Shown in pieces: positions 12,446 through 25,370 of a stretch of 64,000 nt of DNA. The position numbers were made by a program, and so were the translations under genes. The DNA is taken from positions 1-64,000 of the forward strand of contig VTPC01002388.1 in the NCBI GenBank assembly GCA_011009095.1, in the 5' to 3' direction. This stretch comes from Ignelater luminosus. Taxonomy: Eukaryota; Arthropoda; Insecta; Coleoptera; Elateridae. The notes beneath the pieces are model-generated. The model ran no database searches and was not told where the DNA came from. It worked only from the letters and a program-made list of their open reading frames with translations. How positions within the stretch are numbered: the first letter of the stretch is position 1; each line of letters starts with the position of its first letter.

Positions 12446-14200
12446 TAATTGCTGCAAGCAGCTTTGTCGTTTATAGTTCGGCGCTGCATTACTCTTTTCA
12501 TTCCTACTTTTAGTAGCGTCCGAAAAGCAGTTCGGTATAGCTTAGGAGAGTATAAGGCTTTTAAATATGAAGCCCATTGTTCTGATTAAGCTGCAAAGTG
12601 ACCTTATTTAAAACTTTACCATTAACTAAATCTTAAAGTTTAAAAAGGCTAGATTCAATATAAACATAATGTCGTAATGTATAATAATCTGTCACCAAGT
12701 GCATTTTAAAGGAGATTTCTGACCTCCTGGAATGGTCAAAAAGTATGTTACAAAGATTTAAGAGATTTCTACTTTTTACCATACTATTCAAAAAAATTTA
12801 AACAAATTGGAGATACATTCCCTACGGTGGTTGTAGTGATGTATCATTCGGAAGTGCTCCGCAAGGTCAAAATGAAGACTACACCTATAGGAGACAGCTT
12901 AAATGCCAAACTTTAGGGGTTTCGTTTGGTAAACAAACTTATAATCGTTCACTAACAAAATAACCTGAAGTACTAAAAGAAAAAGAGCCTTGGCAATGCC
13001 CCCCTGAAGCTAATGTTAAAACTAACTTTGTTAATTTTGCAGAATAAATTTTAATTTTAACAAAAAGTAAAAGTAAGCAACTTCAATTTGACTTCACGAA
13101 ATACACACCCAGCGAATAGCTCAACAACAAACCGTTAACAAAAACTGTTTTTAATTTTGAAACATTTTTAAAGCGAGTTTACAAGTGTAAATTGTTAAAG
13201 ATCGCAGTAAAAATTGAATGTGTTAAAATACATGAATGTATTTGTATTTTCCAAGCTATACCTAAATAGATCTTAATTTAAACTAATCAAAAAGTACTCA
13301 AAAATTCATAAACTCGATGGGAGTGCCATTAACAAACATATTAAAATCCAATTTGCAATATGCAAGAACATTACACCGCGTCCAAATGGGCACGCTTTAA
13401 AAACCAGCAGCACATAAAAGCAAAAATAATGCCAAATAAAAACTGAAAACGCACACGCACGCACACATACATACATACACACGTTAGAATATAAAAACAA
13501 CCCCTGTAGCAAAAGTCCGTACGTGGTCGTCCAATTTTAAGGATATTTTTCCCTTCTTAGATCTTTCCGGTTTTATCTCTATTTGTATCTATTTTTTTAG
13601 GATTTATTTTAAAACTTCCGTTTGATAGGAAACAAAAAAAGGAAATTCCACAAAAACCGAAAAACACACGTCTACTAGGCAATTTCGGTTCCAATTTTAA
13701 ATTACAACACAACAATCAAAATGTAAACGTTTTCAGATTCTTTTTCTTGCTTTTCGAATTTCTCTTCTTGTTCTCGATTTTCATGTGTGGTTTATTGGAA
13801 GAAAAAAAATATAAAATTGATCAGGATTAATTCTGAACAAAGCGTTTTTACGTAGAATAAATTTATTTAAATTGAAACCCATTTTAGTGAGCTTATTTTA
13901 ATTAATCACCCTAATAAATAATTTAACTGTAGTACCCCTTAATATGAGGGACTCAGTAAAGCAAGATAATCAACTGTGGGTGGTCTAATACCCTTAAAAT
14001 CCTTTTGCGTTGCAGCAAATCTACAAAGCAGAATATATTACACTCATATGAACTGGGTTTTCATGAACTCTAAATAACTTGACACTTTTAATTTGAAAAT
14101 TAATTGTTTTTAAAATTCAAAAAAAGGGGCAACATAAAACGTCTTAATAACCAGCTAAAATAATTTTGCACAAAACAATAAAATTCACTTTTTGTCACTA
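12446..14200. other. AT-rich DNA, no genes seen
   Basis: No coding family, tandem array or paired inverted repeats recognised. A short CA/CATA-rich microsatellite lies at 13449-13482. Open frames are short and low-complexity. Confidence 0.45.
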
Positions 14201-14760
14201 TGACAAAGCGCTAGTCGTTTGTTAATGCATTCTCCTAATTACTTTCGCTAAATTTCGAAATTCGTCGGAAATTTATTTGGCTCGGTCTAGACAACGCATC
14301 GCTATCATCATTTAAACACGGCTCGTTTACCGCGTTTGCCCCCCTCCATTCCGTACCAGAAAATAACAAAAAAAAAAGAGGGAAGAGTAGACGCTAGATC
14401 TCTATTTCTATCTTTTTGAAAATATCTCTTAAAACCATTTAATCCAGTATTTGTACTTTATTTTATTTGCGACATCATAAATAGCGAACAAATCCCTCCC
14501 AGGCGTCGCGCGATCGGTTCCAGGGGATAAATAAGTGGCTAATGTTCCCGCTTCGCAGCACCAGCAGGTCGTTAGGTCAAGCCCTGTTGACCGACTCTGT
14601 GATGGAATATATACTCTTTCACCTTCCGGTGTGCACCAACCCCAAACCCTACTTTCCAAAAATGGCCGTCACGTCTACATTTATATATAACTCGCAGTGA
14701 ACTCGATTATGTTATGGGGGTAAAGGAGGCGGCGGCGAAAGTATAAATGGAGCACAATTG
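14201..14760 (+). promoter_or_regulatory. GC-richer island with TATA box; candidate regulatory region
   Basis: This stretch departs from its AT-rich surroundings. It contains several TTTAT/ATAAA homeodomain-like words (ATCATAAATAGCG near 14473, GATAAATAAGTGG near 14526) and a purine-rich GC stretch (AAAGGAGGCGGCGGCGAAAG), followed by TATAAA at 14742-14747. That order resembles a core promoter firing to the right from about 14772, but I see no convincing downstream exon. It could equally be an enhancer or an old transposon promoter. No open frame here resembles a known protein. Confidence 0.28.
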
Positions 14761-16049
14761 TGTGTGTGTTATACATTTCGATACGAATTTTGGCAGAGGA
14801 TATTCAGTTATCGACATACAAGTTAGTTTATGAAGGAATTTTCCAAATTGAGAAAAAAATTTTAAATCGGCTTAATGTTTGCATTGATATTATTTATGAT
14901 TTTTCAATTTATAGAAGAGTTCCTGTTATGAAAGCTAGGAAAGGACTTCAAATTTATGCCAATTCCTATTTACTTTAGCAAGATGCAAATTATTGCCTTG
15001 AAAAACTATTGAGTTCCAGTATTTCAACATTGCATGCATTGAGCAAAAATAATTACGTCTGCAAGCAAGGCAGTCCAAGTATTAAGATATGCGAGACATT
15101 GAAATTTGGCAAACTAAATACCGTGTGTCCTGCATAAAACGGAACATAGGGAATAACCCGTGTAAAATTCCAAAACGAATCTCAAAGCTCTTCGAATGTT
15201 ACCGAAGTTGCCTGGCGTTAGTGCAACAAAATTTTTTACCTGATTACAATAATCGCAAATATCATCAATTTTTATGAAGCTTTAACAATTTTGTAAGTGA
15301 AATACAGATATCCGCACTTCAAGCAGAGAAGTAAATAAGGATGCGACACGTAAAATTACATCCAAGAATAAATAAAAATGACGCATTTTGTTGCATGAAT
15401 CGTATCACATTCAAAAAGCTCTTGAATTCATTCCGAAATTTTACAGAGGCCTTTTCCTACGTCCCGCCTGCTGTGGAACACATGGTATATTAGTTGGCAC
15501 GTCTGCTGGTTAAAGTATTATTTACTCCAATTGCAAAACTATTTTAAAACATGATTTATATTTTGATCAAACACTTGGTTCAAGTATCATTTCTGATGGT
15601 GATAATCTTAGAAAACCAAAATGGGTACATGTAACGTTATTTTAACCATACATTTCTTTGCAAGTTTTATTCTGATTAACGATTTTGTTTTTAATACTAT
15701 TCTTTCCTTGTGTTTTCCAACATTGTTTGTTTGTCGTCTTAAAACTATGTCAACTAGAAAAATAAACAGCTTCTCTACAAAACATTCAACAAAAACCAAC
15801 TTCCGATGTATTTATATCGAAAAACAGTACTTTGCATCCCAGTAAAGTTCAACGACAACAATAAAAGCAGATCTTATGAAATACAAAGCATTTAGAAAAT
15901 TTAACAAAAACGCGGGTTCATGTTTTTGCTTTTCTCATCTTTCTAGTTGATAAAGTTCCTTGTGGTAATGAACACAACGTTAAGTTCTAGTTGAAATCAA
16001 TTTAAATTGACCCATTGATATTGGTACTGTTACGTTGGAATACAGAAGA
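14761..16049. other. AT-rich DNA, no genes seen
   Basis: Several 60-75-codon frames exist on both strands, but they overlap one another on opposite strands (for example 15608-15845) and show no family motifs. Nothing else recognised. Confidence 0.45.
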
Positions 16050-16700
16050 CCAAAAACAGAGAAAACTGGTTGCAAAGTCGGCCTCCCTACTTAACCATTT
16101 TACCTTCTGCAACGCGTGATTGAAGTTCGTCCTCCATATGTGCCAACCTGTGGTCGTACTTCGTGCTCTTCTTCTTAAGGAAAAAGCAGCTGTTGTAAAA
16201 TCTTCTTTATCTTTATTCAAAGAAGTTAGACTCTAAGATGTTGTGTCCCTCATCAAACCATCCGCGATAGCATATTACAGACAACTAAGCTGCTATATAA
16301 TGGGCTTGTCCTTCAATTAGGCCTCCTACGGTGGCCCCTTTCAAAGTTTCCTCCTCCAACGAATTTCTTGACTAAAATCGTGTTTTCAACTTTTCTTTTA
16401 TTATTTCAAAAAAGATAAACTAATTGTAAGGTCAGCATGCACTCTTAATCATCCTACGGTCAGGCCGATTTTGGATAACTTGGTATCATGCTTCGCGTCT
16501 TCTTTTTCTTAGAGGAAGTTAGTCTTCTGAGAAAAATCTAGATTGTTGTAAAGTGGACACTTCTGCAATCTCATTTTCTATTTAAATCTTTTAAAGAAAA
16601 GTTTAACCAATGTTAAATTCTGTTGCGTACTTAATTAGGCCACCTGTGGTGGCCCGTAGCCGTACTTCCTTTTCCATAGCAGACATTTTTTATGATTAGT
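16050..16700. repeat. Diverged copy of the 62.4-64-kb repeat family
   Basis: Contains TAGGCCACCTGTGGTGGCCC at 16636-16655, matching TAGGCCACCTGCGGTGGCCC at 63559-63578 in 19 of 20 positions. A second imperfect version (GGCCTCCTACGGTGGCC) lies near 16320. The phrase context (CTTCGTGCTCTTCTT, CTTCGCGTCTTC, CCTACGGT) is the same style as the long repeat at the window end. The motif is a near-perfect hairpin (GGCCACC against GGTGGCC). Confidence 0.6.
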
Positions 16701-17899
16701 TAATCAGTTTGCATTTTAACATGATACTTAAAGTGTCTTAATAAGAAAAATAAGGCCAAAAAGCTTTTGAGTCTGCAGGATCGTTAATTTGTTTTTCTCT
16801 GTCGTAATTTATCTATCAACTGATGTCTGAGCTCAAATCAGATTTCAAATCGATCGATCTCTCAATTCATAGAAAATCTTTCTGAAGCATTCCTCCCTTA
16901 TAACAAGTTGTTTGATTCCGATTCAATTTCTTTAAATTTCTCAGTATACCCAGAATCTTCTTCTATTGGACGTTAACATGCCTTTTTCAATAATAAAAAT
17001 AAATAATTTCGTTTTTCAATTAATTTCTGTTGTTTGTTAACTAACAAGGTAATGAACTCGATATTACAACAGATAAGATACATAGAAATCCTGGAAACTT
17101 ATTAATACATATCACAAATCATATATTAAAGTGTTGCGGGGCATAGATGGCGCCACATCGTGAATTTATATGGTACCTTAAGGCATTTAACTTCTTTCTC
17201 TAATGATACCAGACTCAATACTTTTATATCTAGAGATTACATAAGTTTTATAAATAAAAACCAAGTCTCGTTTAGAAGTATCAAGTTGTAATGTTCATTT
17301 AATTGATCTTTGTAAATTTTACTCGATCCTTTCTCAATCTAAATGCAAATATTCAGCTTCTACTCCATTGAAAAGCTAAATGTAGTTTAGAATACAATAT
17401 TTTCAAATTTTCTTCGATAGTACTTGCTTGCCTATCTCAAAGTCTTTATAAGAATAAATTCTTTTTATAATTGTCATACTTTCCATTGTGTGTGATTCTG
17501 AGCCTTTTACATTGTTTCTTCCCATTGGAGTTAAACATCTAGACGCAGCTATCATTGCTACTCTTTGCTTCCGGACTCTCCCGCTTTCTCGTTTTTGTTT
17601 ATTCTGGAATGTCTAGAAGCGTACATTTTCTCGCACCGCATTTATCCAATCATTTTTCCGTGTATTTGTTAGATTGCAACTCCAAGCTTAATTTGTCCTG
17701 TGTAGATCACGTACCAAAATCATCCTCGAACACTACAGACAATCAGAGACTTAAATTCATTCAATTTCAGAACTTTCATGTCGTGTTGGGTAGTCCTTTT
17801 ACAGTACCTATTCCGTAGCATGCTTGCTAAAGCGTTCTCAGGTTGTAAATATAGCAAACAAAAAGCTGAATGCCCAATCTGCAACCGCTAACTTTGATC
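16701..17899. other. AT-rich DNA, no genes seen
   Basis: No family-level match. A frame at 17555-17818 is open but has no recognisable domain. From about 17900 satellite words begin. Confidence 0.4.
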
Positions 17900-19670
17900 T
17901 GCTTGGTTTGAATAGAGCATCCATCGTCAGATTGGTTAAACAAGCTCCTCTTAACAAGGTGCTTAGGTTTTGGATAGTCTGCACCTCAACATGGAATGCT
18001 TTTAGCTTAGAAGGTTTTAGACATAGAACTGTTTTTTCTATCAGTGTTTCTAGTAGTTTCACCATAACCATTCCCTAACAAGATTCTTAACAATGTGGTT
18101 TAGGCTAAAAAAGTTTTAGACAGTTTCAGTTTCCTATTATTATTTATGACATTTTGACCCTAACCATGCAATGGCTTTCCGTACCAAAATTCTTGACAGT
18201 CTGAACTAGACCATATGGTTTAGCTTAGAAGGTTCTAGACGATTTTACATTGAGTATAAAATTGTTTTTCTTATAAAGGCTTTTGAAACTTAGAACCTCA
18301 TCAAATAATGGCTTTTCATAAAAAGTTGCTTGACAGTCTGAAACGGACCATCGAATGGAGCCTAGGAGGTTTTAGACGGCCGGCCTAACATTGACCATAC
18401 AATTGCTTTTCCTCTCAAGGTTTTTGACACTTTTGACTTTGATCATAAAATGGGTTTCTGTCAAAGAAATCTTACCACATGCTTTTAGTTCAGAAGATTT
18501 TAGACGGCTTCACACTAACCACACAATTGCTTTTGCTATTTAAGTTTTTGGCACTTTGACTTGCACCGCACAGTGTCTTTCCGTCAAAACATTTTTATCA
18601 GCCTGAAGCTGGCCCCACAGTCTTAGTTGAAAAGGTTTTAGACGGTTTCGCCACATCGACCATAAAATTGCTTTTCTTACCAAAGTCTTTGACAGTTTGA
18701 CCCTGACCATACAATGGCTTTCCATAACAAGTTTGTTGACAGTCTGAACCCGACCACAGAATGGTTTTAGTTTAGGTTTTTGATGGTTTCACTTACTGAC
18801 CATAGAATCGCTTTCAAATTTTTTGATGCTTTGATTTTCACCATACAAAAAATTCTTACCAGTCTGAACCTGCCCACATGCTTTTAGTTCAGAAGGTTTT
18901 AGACAGCTTTACATTGACCATAAAATTGCTTTTCCTATCAAAGTTTTTGACATTTTGACCTTGACCATACAACGGCTTCCGTCAAAAAATTCTTACTAGC
19001 CTGAAGCTGACCACATGGTTTTAGTTCAAAAGGTTTTAGACGGTTTCACCACACTGACAATAACACTGCGTTTCCAATCAACGTTTTTTACACTTTGACC
19101 TTGACCACACAATGACTTTCCCTAAAAAAAATTCTTGACTGCCTGAGCCTGACTATATTGTTTTAGCTTAGATGGTTTTATGTTGTTTCACAATGATCAC
19201 AGAATTGCTTTTGCTATCAAGATGTTTGACACTTTGACTCTAGCCATATAATCGCTTTCCGTCAAACAATTCTTGCCAGTTTGAACCTGACCACATAGAT
19301 TTAGTTCAGAAGGTTTTAGATGGCTTCAGTTTGACCCTGACCATACAATGGCTTTCCTTAAAAAGATTCACGACATTCTAAAGTTGACCATAGAATGGTT
19401 TTAGTTTATAAAAGGTTTTCAGACGGTTTCACATTGATGATGATTCCTTATGAAGGTTTTCGACACTTTAAAACCTTTACCACACAATAGCTCCCCGTCA
19501 AGAAATTCTTACCAGCCTGATTCCGACCACATAGTTTTGGTTCAGAAGGTTTTACACGGTTTCACCATACTGACCATAAAATTGCTTTTCTTATCAAGGT
19601 TTTTAACAGTTTGACCTTGACCAAGCAATGGCTTTCCGTAACAAGATTCACGACATTCTGAATCGAAGAA
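17900..19670. repeat. ~46-bp satellite, block 3, organised as ~140-bp trimers
   Basis: The monomer family is the same as at 5.8-10.9 kb, but three subtypes alternate. One contains AATTGCTTTTCCTATCAAGG, one ACAATGGCTTTCCGTCAAAA, one TTTTAGTTCAGAAGGTTTTA. The first subtype recurs near 18401, 18525, 18666, 18806, 18924, 19064 and 19203, that is at 118-141-bp steps. This is a different higher-order arrangement from block 1, implying separate amplification of the same monomer. No coding function is inferred. Confidence 0.9.
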
Positions 19671-20555
19671 TTTCCTTGAAGTTCTCAAAGATTTTGCGAT
19701 TTCGCGAATTTCAACAAAACCTTCCCAAGGTTTTATATCTTTTGGGACATCCCTGATAGTTTAATAAAAGAATCGACATTAATCTAAGACGATATTAATT
19801 CAAAATGAGTATCTTGCCCTTTTTATAGGTGCGGGGAATCACCGGAATAATTCCAAGCAAATACCAGGCAGATTAAACAAAAAATGTTTCTCTATAGAAA
19901 AATTTCAATATTTATAATATCAGGCAGTAATTTGATGAAGTTTCAATTTGACCTTCAGATTCTTCAATGGAATTTACCAAAGTTTTACTCAAAACAAACT
20001 AATAATAAAACGCAACCACTCGCTCTGAAATTTACTAATCGAAAGATGAATGATAGAACCGCACAACACAATACAATTAAGACAAAAAATATATCTTGGG
20101 CGGGAATTCAAATGGGTAAAATTAACTATAAAATATAATCGACGATTTAGGACCCTTTTCATACTTTTTTTTTAGTTCAAGTGAAGATTTTTAGATAATT
20201 ATGCGATGAAAATGGGATTTTTAGATGGGCAACAAGGAATATCTAAAGAATACTGATTAGAATGTAATGATTTCAAAATAAATCAACAGAGGGGGTTAAC
20301 CGAATTCCAGAACCTTCCAGCTTTTTAACAAGGAACGATTTACATGAAAGAACTTTAAAAATGAACAGATTCGGCCATAATTTGAAAATATTTACATAAC
20401 AAAAATAAAGTCACTAGTAATTAGAGATCAAAACTATAATGACATTTCTCCTGGCAACCTAATTAATTTTATTTTGGCGGGACTTTAAAAGATTCAAACA
20501 TAACCTATTGATTATGAAAACTCCTTAGTATTATTAAGACTTCTAGACCTATTGT
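19671..20555. other. AT-rich DNA, no genes seen
   Basis: No recognisable genes or repeats. One 84-codon frame (19884-20138) is lysine/asparagine-rich, as expected by chance in this base composition. Confidence 0.4.
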
Positions 20556-21340
20556 ATGATGATGATGATGATCTCCTCTTCTTGGTTTGCTATGTTGAAG
20601 GTTTTGTTTTGAATTCGGAAACTTTGCAAAGGGGCGTAAGTTCTTTACGAAGCTACTCGAGCTCGGTTACAGAGACTTGAATACTGGTAAATGACTGCCA
20701 TCTTGAAAAGGTGGTATTGTGAGCTCTTCTGTCCTTTGATCTTGAATCCTGAAGTAAATTTGATCAGCTTGTTCTCTCGTGCCGTGCCCTTCAGCGGACT
20801 TGTGGTGTGTCTTACTTTTTACGCTTGTGTTACTGACTCCAGCTTGGATTGGCATGGAGCGGTCCTTGTACCTCTAATGGTATCCTCGAAATGTCATTAA
20901 GGTAAACTTGTATCCTATATGTGATATGTAAACCCTCTTGGAGATCAAGGGTATAAAGTGAGCAGTCGTTAGATGTCGCAGGTACTTAATGAATGCTTGG
21001 AATTCTTGGTTGTTGAATCTTCTTCAGCAGCAAGACAGAGACGGAGTAAATGCTCAGTCTTCCTGATATTTGACTTCTGACACAGCTGTGAGAAGACAGT
21101 TTGCAGCTCACGAGATTTATGCATCGTGTTTATCCTGCAAGCGGTCATGTCATAGATCTTGTTGGTGTAAAGAGGATTGGTTTGCACCTGCATACCGCGT
21201 TTCTTGTGCTGATGGTGGGAACTTAGATTGTTCCAGCTCTGAGTAACGTGGACGCAGCGTTTATAGATGCCTCGACGATAAGGATGTGAGAAGAAAATGC
21301 GTTAGTATCTTCTCCTTTTTTCGGATGTAAAAACTCCCTT
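20556..21340 (-). other. GC-richer block with minus-strand open frames, unassigned
   Basis: Base composition is noticeably higher in GC than the flanks. On the minus strand a frame of about 111 codons is open from roughly 21301 to 20969. It reads through ...HPYRRGIYKRCVHVTQSW... and ends ...KHSLSTCDI. A second frame of 62 codons lies at 20855-20667. Neither matches a family I recognise. The block is embedded between fragments of the 46-bp satellite, so a decayed mobile element is the most likely source; a host exon is not excluded. Confidence 0.3.
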
Positions 21341-21361
21341 CTCTGCACTGAATTGAAAAAC

Positions 21362-21440
21362 CGCTTGATCCTGTCCATACAATCGCTTCTTATAAAAAAG
21401 TTTTTGGCAGTCTGACCATGACCATAGTCTTTTAATCAGC
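21362..21440. repeat. Isolated fragment of the 46-bp satellite
   Basis: About one and a half monomers are recognisable: CTTGATCCTGTCCATACAAT followed by CGCTTCTTATAAAAAAGTTT, then GGCAGTCTGACCATGACCAT. This extends the satellite family to a fourth site, suggesting that one array was split by insertions. Confidence 0.75.
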
Positions 21441-22594
21441 AACTCAAGTCAGTGTTGTTAGAAGCTTCCTTAAATTCAGTTGGTTACAGCTTGAGGAGAG
21501 TTTACGAATCGCTGGAAGTTTCGATTTGTTGCCTAAGCTCCAACCAAAGAATCAACCCCATTCATTATCTTCTTCTACATGACCATAACTTGCAACCAAA
21601 ACTCAAGATAGATAGATCAAAAAACTTTTCTTCTATATACATACATTTAATTTTCATTCTATTTTAGTTGCTTTAAGAACGGCTACCTACATACTGCGAT
21701 CGTATTTTTAAGATGAATTTGCTCACGTATAGTGTTTTGCAATATTTTTCTATTAAATACCTAAGGTTTGTATATAATAATAATAGTACATTCAGCAACG
21801 TGCGCTTGATTTCGTCAATTTGTCCTTTGCTTTGTTCAGGCGCACATCTAATAGTTAATTATGTAACTAACCTTGTTCATAATAACGTGAATGCGGATGA
21901 TATTACTATCTTCAAGGTTGCTCATATTTTCCATCCAAATTATTCAAATATTATTTAGAAGTTGATATTAGAGAGTTAATGCTGATCTATTGGGTTTATC
22001 TAAAAGGTATGAAACCATAAAATAAAGTGAAACTGTTTGAACTTTACAGAAATTTAAATAAAAACTGAAAAAAGTATCCTGCATATACATATATTTTTCG
22101 ATCAAAAAAAAAAGTTCTCTGCGTTTGTTAACTTTATAAAAGAAGTAAATATATGTTGAGACCGACACTTAAACACATAAAACGATATCGAAAAAAGGAT
22201 TTGTCAAGATTTCACGCTTTATTTGGAGTGTTTTTGTTTTTGTGTTTCATACTTACTGCCTCTGCTCTACTCAAAAGAAAAAAATAAATAAATCTTAATC
22301 GTGTAGGTGAGGTATTCATAAAGAAGCCGAAAAGAAAGTATCGAAAATTTCATTTTTATAAACGCATGCTAAAAGGAAATAAATAATGTTCAATTCGATT
22401 TCGGTCGATTCGAGTTAAGCCAAATTTCATTTAATTGTATTTGGTGGAAACGAATGCAAAGGGTAAATAGTTAAAATTTATGAAAGGGGATCATCAAATG
22501 AAGTAAGCAGAAAGTGAGGAAGGTGGTACTTTCCAATAGCAAAAGGGAGGGATGTAACAACAGAGTGTAGGTATTAAGTATTATCCTGATTTAG
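21441..22594. other. AT-rich DNA, no genes seen
   Basis: Only short low-complexity frames. Nothing recognised. Confidence 0.4.
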
Positions 22595-22830
22595 CGACCG
22601 TTGCTCTTAACCGACACCCGACTTTTAGACAAATTTACAGTCGTGCCCGCGCACACGAGCAGTTTCGAGCCAATTTCCCTATATTACAGCGCGATGGCGC
22701 GCGACTGCAGGGCTGCCACCATTAATCATGTTGCCCCAGCCCGCATTTACATATCCCGCTATCAATTTTTATCCCGTGACGTCATAAATCGCGGCCACAA
22801 CAATCGTGCTGTATGTGAATAGAAAACGGG
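22595..22830. promoter_or_regulatory. GC-rich island with a perfect CRE; candidate regulatory element
   Basis: A compact GC-rich stretch in AT-rich DNA. It holds the palindromic cyclic-AMP-response-type site TGACGTCA at 22777-22784, flanked by AATTTTTATCCCG and ATAAATCGCGG. It also holds ATTAATCATG (a homeodomain-type core) near 22721 and GCGCGATGGCGCGCG near 22690. A bZIP and homeodomain input is plausible from the motifs alone. No exon or start site is visible, and conservation cannot be assessed here. Confidence 0.3.
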
Positions 22831-23490
22831 ATTCGCTCAGAGGGCTGCAAGCTACAATCCTATTGTTTTACACAAGACAAGTTATTGCCACCGTGCTACT
22901 CTAGAAGGTTCAACTTTTCCTACCACTGCTTGTGCTTTTTTCCAGTCGTAACGGGAGAGGAGGCTTTTTTCAATAGGATCTCATAATTTTAAAAACCTCC
23001 AGAGATATCACCTACAGATAAACGCGAACGCGGCCATTTGGAAAAGTATTTTTTTATATGGGTTTTATTGTCACATTCTATTTTCCACTCCGGACTTTTT
23101 CTCTTTTATTTTATGCTTACCAATATTTTTTAAAGCAACTGAAATCGCCTGCTTGCAATAAATACCTGTCGTATTTTGCCCTTCTTTTATTTTTTCATTT
23201 CCCTTTTGTTTCGTACACCGTGTGTCCAAGTACCCCCGACCACAACAAACTTTTCTTTTTACTTTCCGCTCCGACCACTTTATATGTATTCGAAAGCATG
23301 GAGCTCTGAAATAGAGGAGGCGTCGTAATAACGATAAATCAAGTATTTAAGAACACGACCACTACTGTATCGAATATTCGCAGTTATAAATTGTATGTAA
23401 ATGTTAACACGGCTTAAGTTTCACCAGCTTTTGTGGTTTTCCCCCTTTTACCGGTCAATTTATTTCCCACCGTTACAAACTAGCTGCGTC
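22831..23490. other. Mixed DNA without recognised genes
   Basis: A pyrimidine-rich stretch (23070-23290) gives an open frame of 83 codons rich in Phe, Leu and Ser, with no recognised domain. Nothing else seen. Confidence 0.35.
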
Positions 23491-23538
23491 CGCGTGCGTG
23501 TGTGTGTGTGTATTTGTGTGTGTGTGTACGTGTGTGCG
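23491..23538. repeat. (GT)n microsatellite
   Basis: Interrupted GT dinucleotide run with GC and TA interruptions, about 48 bp. Confidence 0.9.
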
Positions 23539-25135
23539 TTCTCTTCTCTTCCACCAATCTACGCGCGCTCTTGATCCTAGTCCCATGATACGGATAGAAT
23601 ACAAAGAATCAAACCGACCATGAACTAAACCTTAATTGTAATTGAGATTTTGAGATTACATTTTGAGAGAATTCGAAATTGCCTGGATAATAACAAGAGC
23701 CGAATATTACGCGTCTGATCAAAATTATCCTGCTCTTCTTTATTATTCATTTTAACAGTTAGGCGAGTAACTGGGTGAATACGTAGCGACGTTTGCTTTG
23801 TTCATTGTTATTGCGAAAACGCAAAACTCGTTCAACATGCATTTATTACGTGTATAATACTGAAAACTAAACGATTCCTCCAGTCAATAACCGAAACGGT
23901 AAGCTACCTTTCATTATGATTGTTTAAAAAGGTTTATTCGACCTATAAATTAATTCACACGCCAAGTGAAAATTGCTTATGATTGTTATCATACACAAAT
24001 TTAATTTTCCAGAAATAAAATGTTTATGGTTTTCTATAGAAAAAAACTACTAACTGACTTTTTGTACTTTAGAAATCTGAAAATTTACTTGTTACTTAGT
24101 GTGGAGAGCTTTTGCGACTATATACAGTTGAGTAGAAGACTCACGTCTGTTAGATTAACTAGTAACTTTGTAAATTCTAAACTACATACATGCACCCATA
24201 GAAAGTGGCTGGTTGCAGACGAAGCCCAGGCCAAATTTTCCTAAAAAGATTAAAAGTGTGCCTATCATTTAGAAATTTTACTCATTTTGGAAAGAAATTG
24301 TTTTGCATCAATGTAGAATTTTAATAAAAGTTGATGGGCAAGTAGAACTCCTCATGTTGAACACGTATTTAGTAACTATATGAATTTATTTCATTATGGA
24401 TCTTGGCCTTAACGTGATTTTTCAAAGACCATTGATGCATGTCTAACGATCCCCCAAAATTCTACAGGACGTTGTTCAACCTCGAATATATTGCAATTGT
24501 TTGTTGTATGTTCTAATTACTTACTTGATTTTGATTCATTGAATACCTCATTTTAAATGATACAACGTTAAACAAGTTATTGAGAAACGTTCGCTTTTTT
24601 TTGTGAAAAATCTAATTTAGTTTATTTTTCAGTACTACCAAGGCGGCGCCCAAACGAGTTGGTTACAATCTAAATTCTAAGCTAGGAATCAAGTTATCTT
24701 TGTACATTTCGCAAACGACATTGCGTTGTAGACATAACTTCATTCACCGATGTCGCCAGATCCAAGACTCTTCAAGACCAATCTCAATGAGCTGTCATGT
24801 CAGAAAAGAGATTCCGTACCTCCTCTTAGAAGTCATTCTGCACTCAACACTAAATACTTAACGATCACTTTCACAAGCGTTCTTAAAAGGGCTTTATTCG
24901 TTCCAGTTTGATATCTTTTGGGTTTTAGTAAAGAGGATCGTCATCTAGAACAGGACTGGCCAAATTTAGCCCACCGAATATAGAGGCAAAACAGGAACTG
25001 CATAACTTTCAAGTAAAGATTTAACCAAACAATTTAGCTTTGGCGTTAAATCTGTAAAAATATCTGAATGTGTTTTGTCGTAATATAATTCAATTCCACT
25101 CGAAGGGGCAATTTTCCTAATCCTGATCTAGAAAG
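23539..25135. other. AT-rich DNA, no genes seen
   Basis: No tandem array or coding family. A slightly GC-richer patch near 24640-24870 shows no interpretable structure. Confidence 0.4.
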
Positions 25136-25157
25136 ATCTGGCCCGAAAGGGCCAGAT
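25136..25157. other. Perfect 9-bp hairpin with GAAA loop
   Basis: ATCTGGCCC, loop GAAA, GGGCCAGAT. The stem is perfect and the loop is a GNRA tetraloop, which is stable as RNA. It lies in non-coding DNA. It may be the end or middle of a small mobile element; no partner repeat was found. Confidence 0.6.
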
Positions 25158-25370
25158 TATTGCATGTTCGCATGTATTGTGTGAACTTGACGTGATTTCA
25201 ATTGCGAGGCAAACACCCAGAATCTCGTTAAGTTTGGCACCGTTTTGCTGTTTCCTTAACTACAGAAGTAACCCAAGAAAGGCTAATCATAAACTGAAAA
25301 GATTTACTCATCATCTACCAGAAAACGACGTGTTTGTTATTGTTATTTCTCTTCTCGGAGCTAAATGGAC

